This document shows, one piece after another, positions 35,386 through 46,419 of a DNA stretch of 64,000 nt. The stretch comes from Bombardia bombarda (Eukaryota > Ascomycota > Sordariomycetes > Sordariales > Lasiosphaeriaceae). Below the pieces are notes generated by a model. The model had not been told where the DNA came from. It saw nothing but the letters and a program-made list of their open reading frames with translations, and did not search any database. The stretch covers positions 496,001 through 560,000 of the forward strand of contig JAULSR010000010.1 in the NCBI GenBank assembly GCA_030512295.1. The letters are read 5' to 3'. The stretch's first letter is position 1. The number at the start of each line of letters is the position of its first letter. Position numbers and translations under genes: made by a program.

Positions 35386-37383
35386 ATGCCCGAGATATCC
35401 ACCCAACTACCACCACCTACTCCCCCTATTCCTGCGGCTACCCACCACTACCACCACCTCCACCACCACCGCAGACCTCCACCGCCGTCCTTTTCCTCCC
35501 CAAGGGACCAACAGCAAGTCGCTTATAACAATACGTCCGCCACCTCAACCACCACCTCCACTCGTCCCGAGACTCACCTCCTGTCCGACCCAAACAGCAG
35601 AAGCAGCAGCAGCAGCAGGCTACACGCGCGTGTTGTGTCTCGTCTCACCAGGCTCGCTCTCTGTCCCACCACCACTACCAACACCGCCGCCGTCATCGTA
35701 CTACCACAACCAGCAGTACCAGTACCAACAGCAGCAACAAGCAGCAACCAGCCGCAGCAACCGGCTGCTGCAGCAGCAGTCTCTACAAGACACACACCAA
35801 ACTTCTCGGGCGTTGCATCGCCCATGTGCCGCTCGCCCCCTGAGCAGGCCGTCGGGGCTGTTCTCAGCAACACGGCAGCAGCATTGCCACATGTGACCGT
35901 CTCAGCCGTCAGGCCGGTGCGCAACACGGCTCGGCTGCAGAGAATATATGAGGTGGATGTTTCCTCCTCCTCCTCCTCCTCTGCTGCTGATGAGGACCGC
36001 GAGGAGGACCATGATGACGATGATGCTGAGAGGGTAAGAAGAAGGAGAAAAAGAACGCTGATGCTTGTTGTACCGCCGCCAAACAGGCTGAGGTTGCTGA
36101 GGGCAGAGCAGTTCATGGTCGTGAGCGAGGCGGTGGTGGTGCAGTGGATCAGGGGGTGTTTGGAAAATGGGGGTGGTGGTCGGGGCGGATGCTTGGGTCG
36201 TACAGGGGGCCAACTACAACTACAGCAACAACAGCAACAACGACGACGACGCAGTACTGATGATAAAGATGAGGAAAGGAAAGAAGAAGAAGAAGAAGAA
36301 GAAGAAGAGGAAGACCTAAAAACAGTCCTCCTCCCCTTCCTACCCACCCTGATCCACTCCTCCGGCCCAAGCAGCGTCAACGAGCTCGGCTCAAATTTCA
36401 GCTTCTTCGAACCTCCCACCAGAGACAGCACCAGCAGCACACCAACACCAATAGACTACCTCCCCACCCCCCTCACCCCCTCCCAGCGACGCGCCATCGA
36501 CACCCAGCTTGGCGCCCTCCACCGCCGCCTCGCCCAGCTGACCTCCCCATCAGGCATGTTTGGCCCGGCTGCCGCAGTGCTGGGGCTCAGCGTGCCGTAT
36601 CGCCAACCTCCTCCTCTACCTCAAGGGGTAAATGGAAGCAGTGGGAGCGGGAGTGGGAATTTAAACAACGGAGCAGACGGCAACGGCGGGACAGCAAGCT
36701 GGAGCATGGCGTTCCACTCCATGCTCGAGAGCATCCTGCGGGACGGCGAGGACATGGCCGTCATGGTGGCGTACGGGACGATACGGCGGCACTTTAGGCG
36801 GCTGCGCCATCTGCTGGACGAGGTGACGGTGCCCCGGGTGGTGGTGGTGGATGCGGCCGAGGGGGGGAACGTGCTTGTTGATTTTGATCCAGAGTCGGGA
36901 GAAGAGGGGTTGGTGAGGATAAGCGGCCTTCGCGACTGGAGCTACTGCGTGTTTGGCGATCCGCTGCTGGCGAGCGTGTTTAGCGACGAGCCCCCGCCGT
37001 CGGAGGAGTTTCTGGCCGGGTTTAATAATGGCAATGGCGGGAAGTGGTCATCCGGAGAGGAGGAGACGGAGACAGAGACAGAGACGGAGACTTCAGCAGC
37101 TGGGATGGCACTAAACAGGGATCTGATCGAGGACACGGAGACGGCGGGCACCCGGCTGCTGCTGTACCAGATGTACCACGCTACTGTTAGTATAGTCAAG
37201 GAGTTTTACCGGCCGCGGACGCAGAGCAGCCGCCGGGAGCTTGAGGCGCGCAAGCGGCTGACCGAGGCGCTGGCACGGCTGGAGCAGGTGCATGAGGATC
37301 CCAAGAGGAGGCATCAGAGGCCGAACGGGGAGATGTCGCCGGCCAAAAGGGCGAGGCAGGATGATGGTGGGGGTGGGGGTTAG
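35386..37383 (+). CDS. Aminoglycoside-phosphotransferase-like protein with degenerate catalytic loop
   Basis: A single open frame of 665 residues from ATG 35386. The first ~310 residues are low complexity (His, Pro, Ser, Thr, Gln, acidic and Glu runs), encoded by CCA/CAC, AGC, CAR and GAR repeats. The remaining part resembles the large fungal family of APH-like kinases: LLPFLPTLI with a LGSNFSFFEP segment, a region around MAFHSMLESILRDGEDMAV, then the candidate catalytic loop TVPRVVVVDAAEGGN (D489, N495) and the metal-binding region GLRDWSYCVFGDP (D517). In active members the loop reads H-x-D-x4-N; here the His is replaced by Val and the Asp-Asn spacing is one residue longer. It may be a pseudokinase or have unusual chemistry. 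The C-terminus is basic with a KRAR nuclear-type signal. Introns inside the low-complexity part cannot be excluded. Confidence 0.7.
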   Translation: MPEISTQLPPPTPPIPAATHHYHHLHHHRRPPPPSFSSPRDQQQVAYNNTSATSTTTSTRPETHLLSDPNSRSSSSSRLHARVVSRLTRLALCPTTTTNTAAVIVLPQPAVPVPTAATSSNQPQQPAAAAAVSTRHTPNFSGVASPMCRSPPEQAVGAVLSNTAAALPHVTVSAVRPVRNTARLQRIYEVDVSSSSSSSAADEDREEDHDDDDAERVRRRRKRTLMLVVPPPNRLRLLRAEQFMVVSEAVVVQWIRGCLENGGGGRGGCLGRTGGQLQLQQQQQQRRRRSTDDKDEERKEEEEEEEEEEDLKTVLLPFLPTLIHSSGPSSVNELGSNFSFFEPPTRDSTSSTPTPIDYLPTPLTPSQRRAIDTQLGALHRRLAQLTSPSGMFGPAAAVLGLSVPYRQPPPLPQGVNGSSGSGSGNLNNGADGNGGTASWSMAFHSMLESILRDGEDMAVMVAYGTIRRHFRRLRHLLDEVTVPRVVVVDAAEGGNVLVDFDPESGEEGLVRISGLRDWSYCVFGDPLLASVFSDEPPPSEEFLAGFNNGNGGKWSSGEEETETETETETSAAGMALNRDLIEDTETAGTRLLLYQMYHATVSIVKEFYRPRTQSSRRELEARKRLTEALARLEQVHEDPKRRHQRPNGEMSPAKRARQDDGGGGG

Positions 37384-37557
37384 ATATCTACCTGGATAAG
37401 AGCCATGTAAATGTGCCACTACCTAGCCCCTTGCGTTCTGCGTATTTTCATTGTACGTATAACTAGGGGGCAATGTGGGACGGAATAGCAATATGCATCA
37501 AACATACAATGGAGATATGATGAATATATCAGTTGTTTCCTAATTAACTAGCTGAAC

Positions 37558-39965
37558 TTATCCTTTAACTTTATCGTCCTCGTCCTCGTCGTCATCACCC
37601 TCGTCCCGAGGCAACGACATGCCCATTAAGCTAAGTAGGTTGCCAGCCGGGCCGGCCATGCCTGCCTGGCTCTTGAAGCTCTCCAGTAGGTTCTTGGCCA
37701 GGTTGTAATCAATATCTACCTCATCGTCATCGTCATCATCTTCTTCTTCCTCTCCTGGCAGCTCCGTTGCTACCTCTTTGCCCTTGCCTGTTGATGATGA
37801 CCCCTCTCCCTTTCCACTCTTGGCATTGAGCAACGGTTGCGCCGCTTTCTTCTTCTTGACAGCAGATGGGTCCAGTGCCAGCGCGCCGTGCCCCTTAAGC
37901 TCCGCCTCCATCTGCATCATGAGATTCCGGATTTCTTTCTCTTCTTCCTCGGCGTTGGTATCATCGTCGTCTGAATCAGAGTCCGAGTCCGAGCCCAAAC
38001 TCTTGCCCACATTACCACTACTACTAGCCGCTCCCGCACCCGCGGCTGCTTTCTGCTTCCCTCCCCCTTTCTGAGCCGCCAGCTTGTCATTATCCTCAGA
38101 CGGCGGCAAGCCCATCATCTCCCTCATCATCCTAGCAAACTGCTCCTCGTCAAAACTGACCTCCCTATCTTCATCCTCACTATCACCCTCCTCATCCGTA
38201 TCCTCCTCATCATCATCCTCATCCATCTCATCCACCTCGGCCCCATCCAGCCCCGCGTCCTCATCATTCAGAAACGCCTCGAACCGCGACACCATCTTTT
38301 GCAAGTCCGCCTGCGTCTGCGCATCTCCAAATGCCTTGTCACCATCACCACCACCACCAGTCTTACCACCCCTTCCCCGCCCATCAAGCTCCCGCTCAAA
38401 GTCGGCATAGTTGATATCCATCCACGAATCGTCATCATTCCGACCGACATCCTTCCACCGCTTGATGTCCTCATCACTAGGGAGCGCGGCATCCCCGCCG
38501 TCTTCCTCCAGGTCGTCGAGAAGCAGGGCCACCTCGCGCGCGACGCGGCTGGCGCTGCTGTGCGCTGCGCGCGCGAGCATCTCGAAGCCCGTCGTCACCT
38601 TCATGCCCATTTCTATCGGAGACAACTTTTGCAGCGCATCGTCTGCGTCTGCGTCTGCTGCCGCGAGTGCTGCTGCTGCTTCGGCTGCTTGGAGGACGGC
38701 TTTCCAGGCCGGCGGCGGCGGGTCGAAGCGCTGGGATTTGAGCTGGGCGTAGAGGACCTTTGTAAAGCGGACGCTGATGGTGATGAGGTCGGTGGGGGGG
38801 AAGAGGAGAGCGGCGGAGGTGGAGGTGGAGGTGGATAGAATGGGCTTCATGGCGGCCGGGTCACGGAGGTAAAAGGCCTCGGTGGCGGGGGCGATGGCCT
38901 TTGGTCTGGCGTGGATGATGTACGCGAGCTTGCGGGGGATGGCTATGAGGGAGTGGTGGAGTGAGTCTGTGATTTGGCCGGGGTATTTATCGAGGCGGTA
39001 GAAGGACTCGGCCTCGATGAAGGCGGAGTGGATGGGGAGGTTGGGGGTTGAGCGGATGACTTTGAGCGCTTCGGGGAGGGAGATAGACTTGGAGTTTGCT
39101 GTAGCTGAGGAGCTGCCGGTGGTAGTGGTGGTGTTAATGACGGGGATGATGCGCAGTTTGCCGTCGTGGATCCATACGCGGTTGCTGTCCATCTCGGGGC
39201 TGAGCCATTTGGGGAGTACCTTGGCTGCCTCGATCAGGAGGAACTCGCCGTCGCTGTCGAAGACGCGGATCCAGAGGTTTGGAAAGGTCTTGGAGAGCTC
39301 GCGGAGCAGGTAGACGATCAGCCACTCGTCCTCGACGTTGTCGCCATAGTCGGTGGTGCCGTGGAGGTAGGCTAGGCCTGTATATAGGAGTCAGTGGTAC
39401 ATTCCTTTTTATGTGATTTATGAGTTCAATAAAGGGGTAATTTCTCAAACGTGAAGTATCTGCTTGGTCACCTGCCGGCTTCTTTCCAGCTTCATGAGCG
39501 ACTCTGAGAAGAAGTATTTTTCCACCCGTATTAACAAGATATGCCCCCGGGCCGTATTATTCTCGCCCATATCGCGTCCCCTAATCGTCGGACGTTACAT
39601 TCTTCAATCCATAACATCGAGAAAGTCTTGACCACTCAACACAGACTCCCGCACCAATACCCATACGAAATATTCTCATCAATAAACGTATAAGATAGAG
39701 AAAAATGGCACATACCATTTTCCACCTTGGTCTCTAGCTTGAAGGGTTCGCGCTGCCAGATATAGTCGCTGGTGAGCTCATCCGCTTTCTTTACTGCAGC
39801 CTTTCGAACAGCTTCCAGTGTCGGAAGACGGGCAGTAGCAGCAGCACCACCGTTCGCTTGATGGTCGATGATGAAAAGCATGTACTCGACGCAGTTTTCC
39901 GGAGGCTGCATCTGGAAGCCCCCAAAGCCTTCGTCCCCTGGCCGCAGCTCTTCTGGAGAATCCAT
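37558..39965 (-). CDS. SGT1: SGT1/ecdysoneless-family protein, two exons
   Basis: Member of the ecdysoneless (human ECD, PF07093 'SGT1') family, distinct from the Hsp90 co-chaperone of the same name; members act in pre-mRNA splicing and transcription of glycolytic and other genes. Exon 1 is 39965-39716 and exon 2 is 39377-37558, giving 689 residues. The splice uses GTATGT and the acceptor TATACAG; a second AG eight bases further also keeps the frame, but the first restores the family segment ENGLAYLHGTTDYGDNVEDEW. Other hallmarks are NCVEYMLFIID near the start, VYLLRELSKTFPNLWIRV, EAAKVLPKWL and RVWIHDGKL. The last third is strongly acidic (long Asp/Glu runs, 37700-38250). It ends 174 bp from the convergent phosphotransferase-like gene and is divergent from SMC6. 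The 338-bp intron is long for this window. Confidence 0.93.
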
Positions 39966-40850
39966 CCCAAAAATTTGGCCCTTTCCCGTCACTTTCTTTT
40001 CTCGAAAACCTTTTGTTATCAGCTTCGTGCTGAACGTCGACAGTGAAGGGTGATGCAACGATTATTTTTGTGCAAGATTGATATCTTTTGTTGGTTGATG
40101 AGATAGTGATGTTGCTAGCAGCTCCTTTCGCTTTATGCTGGGTGATGATGATGCTAAAATGTCAAGGCCGCTAACAATTTAAAGTGAACAGGCAAACACA
40201 CACACAAACGGGCAAAGGAATCAAGACGACCTCGGCTTCAACAAAAAAACGGGATGAAGTTAGTGATAAGAGCATTTCAATTTTTCTACTTTCAAATCAC
40301 CATATATTCAATCAATGCGTTACAAAACCGTCGTCTTTCGACCCAGGAGACGTTTGAAACCAACAGCGCTTTACCATTTACAAGGGCACGCCCCTAGCTC
40401 TCCCAAGCTTCTAGACCTGGGATTTTAGGAATCTGGAAGTTGGCTTGGCAATCGACGTCAAACGCCACACACCCTCGCACCAATCCACGCTCGAGTTACC
40501 TCTCCATTTAGTGGGGGTTTAGCGGGAAGCTTGGGCTTCAGTGGTTGAGCGGGTGGTGCCTCAGTAGAGCCTGTGATTTAGCGTGTCATCCATGGCAAAC
40601 GCGCTTTGTTGCCCATGTCGCTCTTTACTCCACGCGCTTGAAGTTTAAACAACCCTGAACGACTTGGTCCAAGCCCATCCACCCGGCCTCGCGACAGCTC
40701 CTCCCTTCTCCAACGCCGAGGTCATAATCTATACCATATCTACATTTGGGCTCTGACAGCTCTGACAGCTCTGACAGCTCTCTGAGAGGTCATACAGATA
40801 TTCGAATTAGCAGAAGCGGCTGACGGCTAGTTTGCAGCCCGGACATAGCC
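39966..40850. promoter_or_regulatory. Divergent SGT1 / SMC6 promoter
   Basis: 885 bp between opposed start codons. It contains a 10-bp direct repeat, GCTCTGACAG type, in three consecutive copies around 40750-40780, about 75 bp before the SMC6 ATG, and a pyrimidine/purine-mixed central part. No known factor site assigned. Confidence 0.5.
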
Positions 40851-43800
40851 ATGCCTGGCCGCACTGTCAACAATATTAGGGCTGAGTCCTCCAGGAAGCG
40901 CAACCGCCCCGCCGCCGCATCCAACAACGACGAAGATCAGGAACAAGAACGCGAAATCGTGCAAGTAGAAAGAGCAAGTTCGAGCTTACGTGGCGATACT
41001 GCAAGTACATTTTTGTTATTTCCCCCATAACCGTTGATATTTTGATCACAACGTCGTGCTAACTGAACCAGCGGAAACGAGCTCGCCTGTCCAGCCCCGA
41101 GCCGGACAATGGGCGCCGGAAATCCAATCGTGAATCGACGTCCACTTCGTCCGACGACGAAGAAGCAGCTGGAAATGGCCTGCCCCCCGCCTCGCCAGAC
41201 TCACCTGCAAAGACCCAGTATGAGTTGATGCGGGACAATAACTTCGAGCATCTTCGACACGAGGCCGCCGATGACCAACGCGCCACACAAAGGCTGCGTT
41301 TCCGTCCGAACCTATTAGGCGACAACGCAGTGGCCGACAACGGAATTATCGAGAGCATTACATGTGTGAATTTCATGTGCCACGTGCGCCTGCACTGCGA
41401 GCTCGGCCCACTACTGAACTTCATCGTCGGAGAGAATGGAAGCGGCAAGAGCGCCATCCTGACGGCCATCACACTTTGCCTAGGCGGAAAGGCCAGCTCG
41501 ACGAACCGCGGAGGCAGCTTGAAGACCTTCGTAAAAGAGGGCACTGATCGTGCTGTGCTGGCCGTCAAGATCAAGAACCAGGGCCAGGATGCCTACAAGC
41601 AGGACGTCTACGGCGATTCCATCATCGTGGAGCGCCACTTCTCCCGATCTGGTACCAGCGGCTTCAAGGTCAAGACTGCTCTCGGCCAGACCTTCTCCAC
41701 CAAGAAGCAGGAGGTGGAAGAGATCGTGGAATACTACGCTTTGCAAGTCGATAACCCGCTCAATGTGCTCTCCCAGGACAATGCCCGCCAGTTTCTGAAC
41801 GCGTCTACCAAGACACAAAAGTACAAGTTCTTTATTGAGGGCGTTCAGCTGCAGCAGCTTGACAATGACTACAGGTTGATTTCCGAAAGCTTGGAGCAAA
41901 TGGTAGCCAAGGTTCCGGACCAAGAAGAGCGCGTCGTGGGTGCCAAGGCAGCGTTGGAGAAGGCGAATCGGATGAAGGAAGCTATCGAAGGCAACAGGAA
42001 GATTCGCATTCGGTACCGCACACTCCGCCACCAAATGGTCTGGGCGCAGGTAGTCGAGGAGGAGCGCGAACTCGCCAGCCGGGAAAAGGCATTCGCCGAC
42101 GCCGAGATCAAGGTTGCCGAGGCACAGCGGGAAGCTCAAGAGAAGAAACAGCTGCTCGAGCTTGCCAATGAAAAGATTGACCGCGCCAAAGAAGCTGTCG
42201 CCACCACCAAAGAGGATGAGGGCGAATACCGATTGCGGGTAGAGAAGGCTAATGACGTCTTTAATAAGCTGCGCGACGAGGTCCAGAAGCTCCACGTCGA
42301 TGAGCGAGAAGCCCATATGAGCTTGAAATCTGCGACAGAGAACCTGAAGGATTTGGAGCAGAAGATTGCGGCGGAGCAGCAGCGTCTTGACGATGCTAAT
42401 GGAGAAGCCCACTCACGCAAACTTAATGAACTGGAACTTGTGAACAAGAGGATAAAAGAGTTGGAAAATCAGATCGTGGCCAATAGGGATCGCGAACCAG
42501 AGCTTATCAACCAAGCGGAAGACTCGAATAAAGCCCTGGCAAAAGTCAGCGAGGAGATTGAGACGAAACGCGGAGAGATTCATAACGTGCAAACGAAGAT
42601 CAAAACCCTGGAGCAGAACCGTGGCTCTCTCTACGACGGATACGAAGCCAAGCTTCCGGATCTCCTGAAGGCAATTGCGAACGAGAAGGGTTTCAATGAG
42701 AAGCCCATCGGCCCGCTGGGTTCCCATATCAAGCTGCTCAAGCCCCAATGGTCTCCCTTCTTGGAGAAGATGATGGGCCAAAATCTGAATGCTTTCCTCG
42801 TCAGCAACCAGCATGATAGGAAACTGCTTTATAACTGGATAAACCGATTGAACATCAAAAGCTGCCCGGTACTGATTGGCAACCGGCATCCACTAAACAT
42901 CAGCGGCAAAGAGCCAGACGAGAACTTTGATACCGTACTCCGAGTGCTGAAGTTCGACGACTTGAGGGTACGGGATCAGCTCATCATCAACCACATGATT
43001 GAACAGGTTATCCTGGTCCCTGAGCGAGTCAAGGCTCAAGAGATCATGTTCAGCGGTGCGCCGCCGCGAAACGTCAAGGTCTGCCTGGCCTTTCATGATT
43101 TAAAACGTAACGAGGCGATTCGGATGACGGTCAATAATGGCAACTACAGCTCGAGTCCCATGCAACCGAACCCGCACCTCAAGTCGCGTATGAAGACTGA
43201 TACAGGCTCAGAGCTCGGCTTCCTCAAGGACTCTCTCCAGCTGCTAGAGAGCGATTACCGCCATCTAAACAGCGAAAAGCAGCGTCTCTCCCAAGAGGGG
43301 TCGGCCGCCAAAGCCGAGATCCTCAAACTGAAGAAGAATCGCACCGCACTCGACAGCCAGCTACGGCACACCCGCGTCGACTTGAGCAACATCGAGGGCG
43401 AACTAGATCAGTTCGACGGCATCGATGGCCGCCTGCAGGGCCTCAGGGAGCAGCTCGGCGAGATGAAGGAAAGCGTGGAGCATCACGGCATGCAGTACGG
43501 CACGCTCGTCCAGCTGAAGCAGGAGAGGAACGCGCTCGCCGAGGAGGCCAGGCGTAAGCTCAAGGAAGAAAAGATTCAGCTCAAGGGCTTCGAGGCTCGT
43601 CTGGAAAAGGTCGAGGACAAGGTTAAAAGACTAGACGAGATGCGCCGCATCGCTCTTATTGAGGTCAACGAGGCGGTTACGGCGGTGGAGCTGTTCACCG
43701 AAGACAAGGTCCGGTTGGAGGGTAAGCGGGACAGGCAAAAGGCCAACGTGGAAGCCATGACGGCGCAGGCGCAGGAGGTCAGCCCGACGCGAATGCAGAT

Positions 43801-44662
43801 TGAAGAAAACGAGACGTACAAGAGCATCGAGAAGCAGTACGAGGCCCTGGGGAAGCGGCTGAAGGAGGAGGAGAAGAAGAATGGGATGAGCGATCAGCAG
43901 GTCAACGACCATCTTGTCGCGGCGCGCAAGGCGCTCGAGAAGGCGGTGGGCGATTTGGAGAGCATCAAGGAGGTGAACAGCGGGCTAAGGAATACGCTCA
44001 ACTTACGGCTGGAGAAGTGGCGCAAGTTCCAGCGGTATATCTCTAGCCAGAGCAGGGCGAATTTTATCTATCTGCTCAGCGAGCGCGGGTTCAGGGGCAA
44101 GCTGCTGCTGGACCATGAGCGCAAGGCGCTAGATCTGCAGGTCGAGCCGGACAGGACGGAGAAGAGGGCGGCGGGGAGGAATACCAAGACGCTGAGCGGT
44201 GGAGAGAAGAGTTTTTCGAGCATCTGTTTGCTGCTTTCGGTTTGGGAGGCCATGGGCTCGCCGCTCAGGTGTCTGGATGAGTTTGATGTGTTCATGGATA
44301 ATGTGAACAGGGCGATTAGTACGAATATGCTGGTGAGTTTATTTCGCTTTCTTCTTCTCTTTTGTTTCTGGCGGGGATGCTGTGGCCGTTATGGCGAGCT
44401 GCTGCTGCTGTTTGTTGGTTTGGTTTGCTAACGTGTTTGTGTTTTTAGATAACGGCGGCGCGTCGGTCAGTCAATCGGCAGTACATATTCATCACACCTA
44501 ATGCTATCGAGGGGAGTAATACGCTTGATAGGGATGTCAAGATTATTCGGTATGTTTCTCTCCATAGATCATCTGTCTTGGTGTCTCAACGAGGCGGGTT
44601 ACTGACGTCGTGCTTCTTCTAGCCTTACCGATCCTCGCCAACGAACACTAGTCGATCATTAG
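40851..44662 (+). CDS. SMC6: SMC6 subunit of the Smc5/6 complex, four exons with a GC-AG first intron
   Basis: ATPase of the Smc5/6 complex, needed for recombinational repair, replication-fork stability and chromosome segregation; also a SUMO-ligase platform through Nse2. Exons 40851-41000, 41072-44332, 44449-44549 and 44623-44662 give 1183 residues. Walker A is GENGSGKSAILTAI, followed by the GGKASSTNRG segment typical of SMC6. Two long coiled coils flank a hinge (around 42660-43080). The C-terminal head has the ABC signature LSGGEKSFS and Walker B CLDEFDVFMD, and ends PNAIEGSN...LTDPRQR. No GT donor between the N-terminal exon and exon 2 fits the frame with the AACCAG acceptor except weak GTAGAA; the strong GC donor ACT|GCAAGT does, so a GC-AG intron is proposed. 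An alternative is a start inside exon 2 (ATG 41228 region). The remaining exons are firm. Confidence 0.94.
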
Positions 44663-45411
44663 ACCTCGTTGCTATACTATGTTGTCTTCACTGTCTTTTT
44701 TGGGCGTGGAATTTCTTATTACATATTTACCTATGTGTGAGTGTTCTGGTGGTCTGCTTAGACATTACCCTTTTTCTTCTATCCTCTATTAAACGGGGGA
44801 GTTATTCGTATTTTGGTCCGCCGTCATCTCCATTACTCTTCTAGGGACAGAGCAAGCCGACATCGGCTTTGTGGATGGAATCGGGGGTTATGGGCGTTTC
44901 AGTTTCTATTCCCTGGGGCGCTGACTGGGTTTGCTATACCTGGTCTTATTTCATGAGATCTTTCTTGCTTGACTTGAGAAAGGTCATGTCCGGAATACGA
45001 CAACAAAATTGAGGTTGGGTGGGTGTCTTGGTTGAGACACCTGGTATATACGCCTAGTGTATTGTCTATGTGTGGTTGAACAGCGTGTATTGTCTAGATG
45101 TGGTTTGAACAGCGTGTATTGTACTATGTACAGCGGACACTTAGGCTAAATGTTACACATTTACTTAGTCAGCTTCTCTTCATCTTTCCATTTCCTACAT
45201 TGCCGTGTTATGTACATTTTATGGTTTTAAAAATACAACGAGCCCCATCGCAAGTATGATGGATGGTGCGAGCCATGGGAAGGTCTGACTGACCGCCATC
45301 GGCCATACCATACTACGTATACCCTCTTATACACTTTTATTCAACAAATAAAGCGGGGAGGGGGAAGCAGTCCATCCTCCCTCCCTCCCTATTTAACCTC
45401 ACCCCAGACAC
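44663..45411. other. Convergent spacer between SMC6 and COQ9
   Basis: Holds the two 3' regions and a tandem duplication of about 29 bp at 45058-45123 (listed separately). No gene seen. Confidence 0.65.
45058..45123. repeat. 28/29-bp tandem duplication
   Basis: Units at 45058-45085 and 45086-45114 differ by two small changes; a third partial copy begins at 45115. Non-coding, between the SMC6 and COQ9 3' ends. Confidence 0.9.
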
Positions 45412-46419
45412 TCAAATAGGCACCCCCTTACTCCTCAACACATTCACCCCCGCCGTCGCCGTGAACCCAACCCACTCCCTCACCGACCCCGCCACGCCCG
45501 CCAGCTCGCCGGCCTCGTCCAGCCGCCTGCGCAGGAACGCGCGCGTGTCGCGGAACCCGACAGACTTGTCATTCGTCATGAAGAGCTCGGCGGCCGCGTA
45601 GATGGTCGACAGCGCCGCGCGCTTGGCGTACCAGCTGCCGTCGACGGTGACGTCGCCCGCGAGGAAGTAGATGTCGTCGGCCAGCTGGGCGAGCTCGGCC
45701 AGCGAGGCGGGCACGTGCGAGGGCTGCGCCATGACGGCGAGGGCTTCCTGCCAGCGGGCGATGATGGGCGCGTTGGATTCCAGGCGGGCGAAGGTGAGGG
45801 CTTCGACGCGGGCGGGGAGGGAGGAGGAAGTTGTGTCGTTATTGTTGGGGCTGTTGAAGAGCGGCGAGGTGGCGGCGTGGGCGGCGAGGGCGGCGCGCTG
45901 GGAGACGAGGTGCCAGCGGATCAGGGAGAAGGCGCCGCCATCGGGGAGGAGGTTGGTGCTGATGTCGAGGTAGCCGGCATCGCGGGCGCCGAGGGCGAGG
46001 GACGTTTGGGTGAAGCCGTGGAGGGGCGCGTGGCGGTAGGCGGCGGAGAGAATGGCGGATTCGGCTTCGTTGAAGGGGCCCGGGGGTGGGGGGTGGTCGT
46101 AGGAGTGGTATGTGCGGGTGGAGGTGGGTTGGTGTGTGGTTGATGGTGTGGGTGTTGGTCTCCTGCAGGAGAAGGAGGAGAGTGGTTGTAGTTGTTGTGA
46201 CAGTGGTGGTAGTTGCGCCCGTGATTGTGATTGTGAGGAAGAGGCCATCGATCGACGGGCGACGGCGGCGGCGGCGGCGGCGGCGACGGTGGGGGTGGTG
46301 GTGGTGGTGGTGGTTGCCCTCGGCGCCGTCAGCCGGACAGCCGGTCGCAGGGGGAGACGCAGCATTTGCATTTGCATTTGCATTTGCCGGGTCGCAGGAG
46401 CGGCAGCCATTGATTGCAT
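45412..46419 (-). CDS. COQ9: Ubiquinone biosynthesis protein Coq9
   Basis: Lipid-binding mitochondrial matrix protein that presents coenzyme Q intermediates to Coq7 in the CoQ synthome. One exon; 335 residues from ATG 46419 (a second in-frame ATG at 46410 is also possible). The first ~120 residues are an Arg/Ala/Ser/Thr-rich, low-acid presequence typical of mitochondrial import, lengthened by Gln-Met, Thr and Ala runs encoded by short repeats. The conserved core starts at FNEAESAILSAAYRHAPLHGFT and includes ALGARDAGYLDIS, LIRWHLVSQR, DDIYFLAGD, WYAKRAALSTIYAAAELFMT and the ending EWVGFTATAGVNVLRSKG. An upstream in-frame extension to 46587 exists but includes no conserved segment. Convergent with SMC6. 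Confidence 0.94.
   Translation of the reverse strand: MQSMAAAPATRQMQMQMQMLRLPLRPAVRLTAPRATTTTTTTPTVAAAAAAAVARRSMASSSQSQSRAQLPPLSQQLQPLSSFSCRRPTPTPSTTHQPTSTRTYHSYDHPPPPGPFNEAESAILSAAYRHAPLHGFTQTSLALGARDAGYLDISTNLLPDGGAFSLIRWHLVSQRAALAAHAATSPLFNSPNNNDTTSSSLPARVEALTFARLESNAPIIARWQEALAVMAQPSHVPASLAELAQLADDIYFLAGDVTVDGSWYAKRAALSTIYAAAELFMTNDKSVGFRDTRAFLRRRLDEAGELAGVAGSVREWVGFTATAGVNVLRSKGVPI

Noticed and set aside
35574..36440. Ser/Cys-rich antisense frame opposite the phosphotransferase-like gene
   Set aside because: Produced by CAG/AGC and GAR repeats read backwards; not credible as a gene.
41480..42412. 310-residue antisense frame inside SMC6
   Set aside because: Leu-rich translation mirrors the coiled-coil codons on the opposite strand; no independent features.
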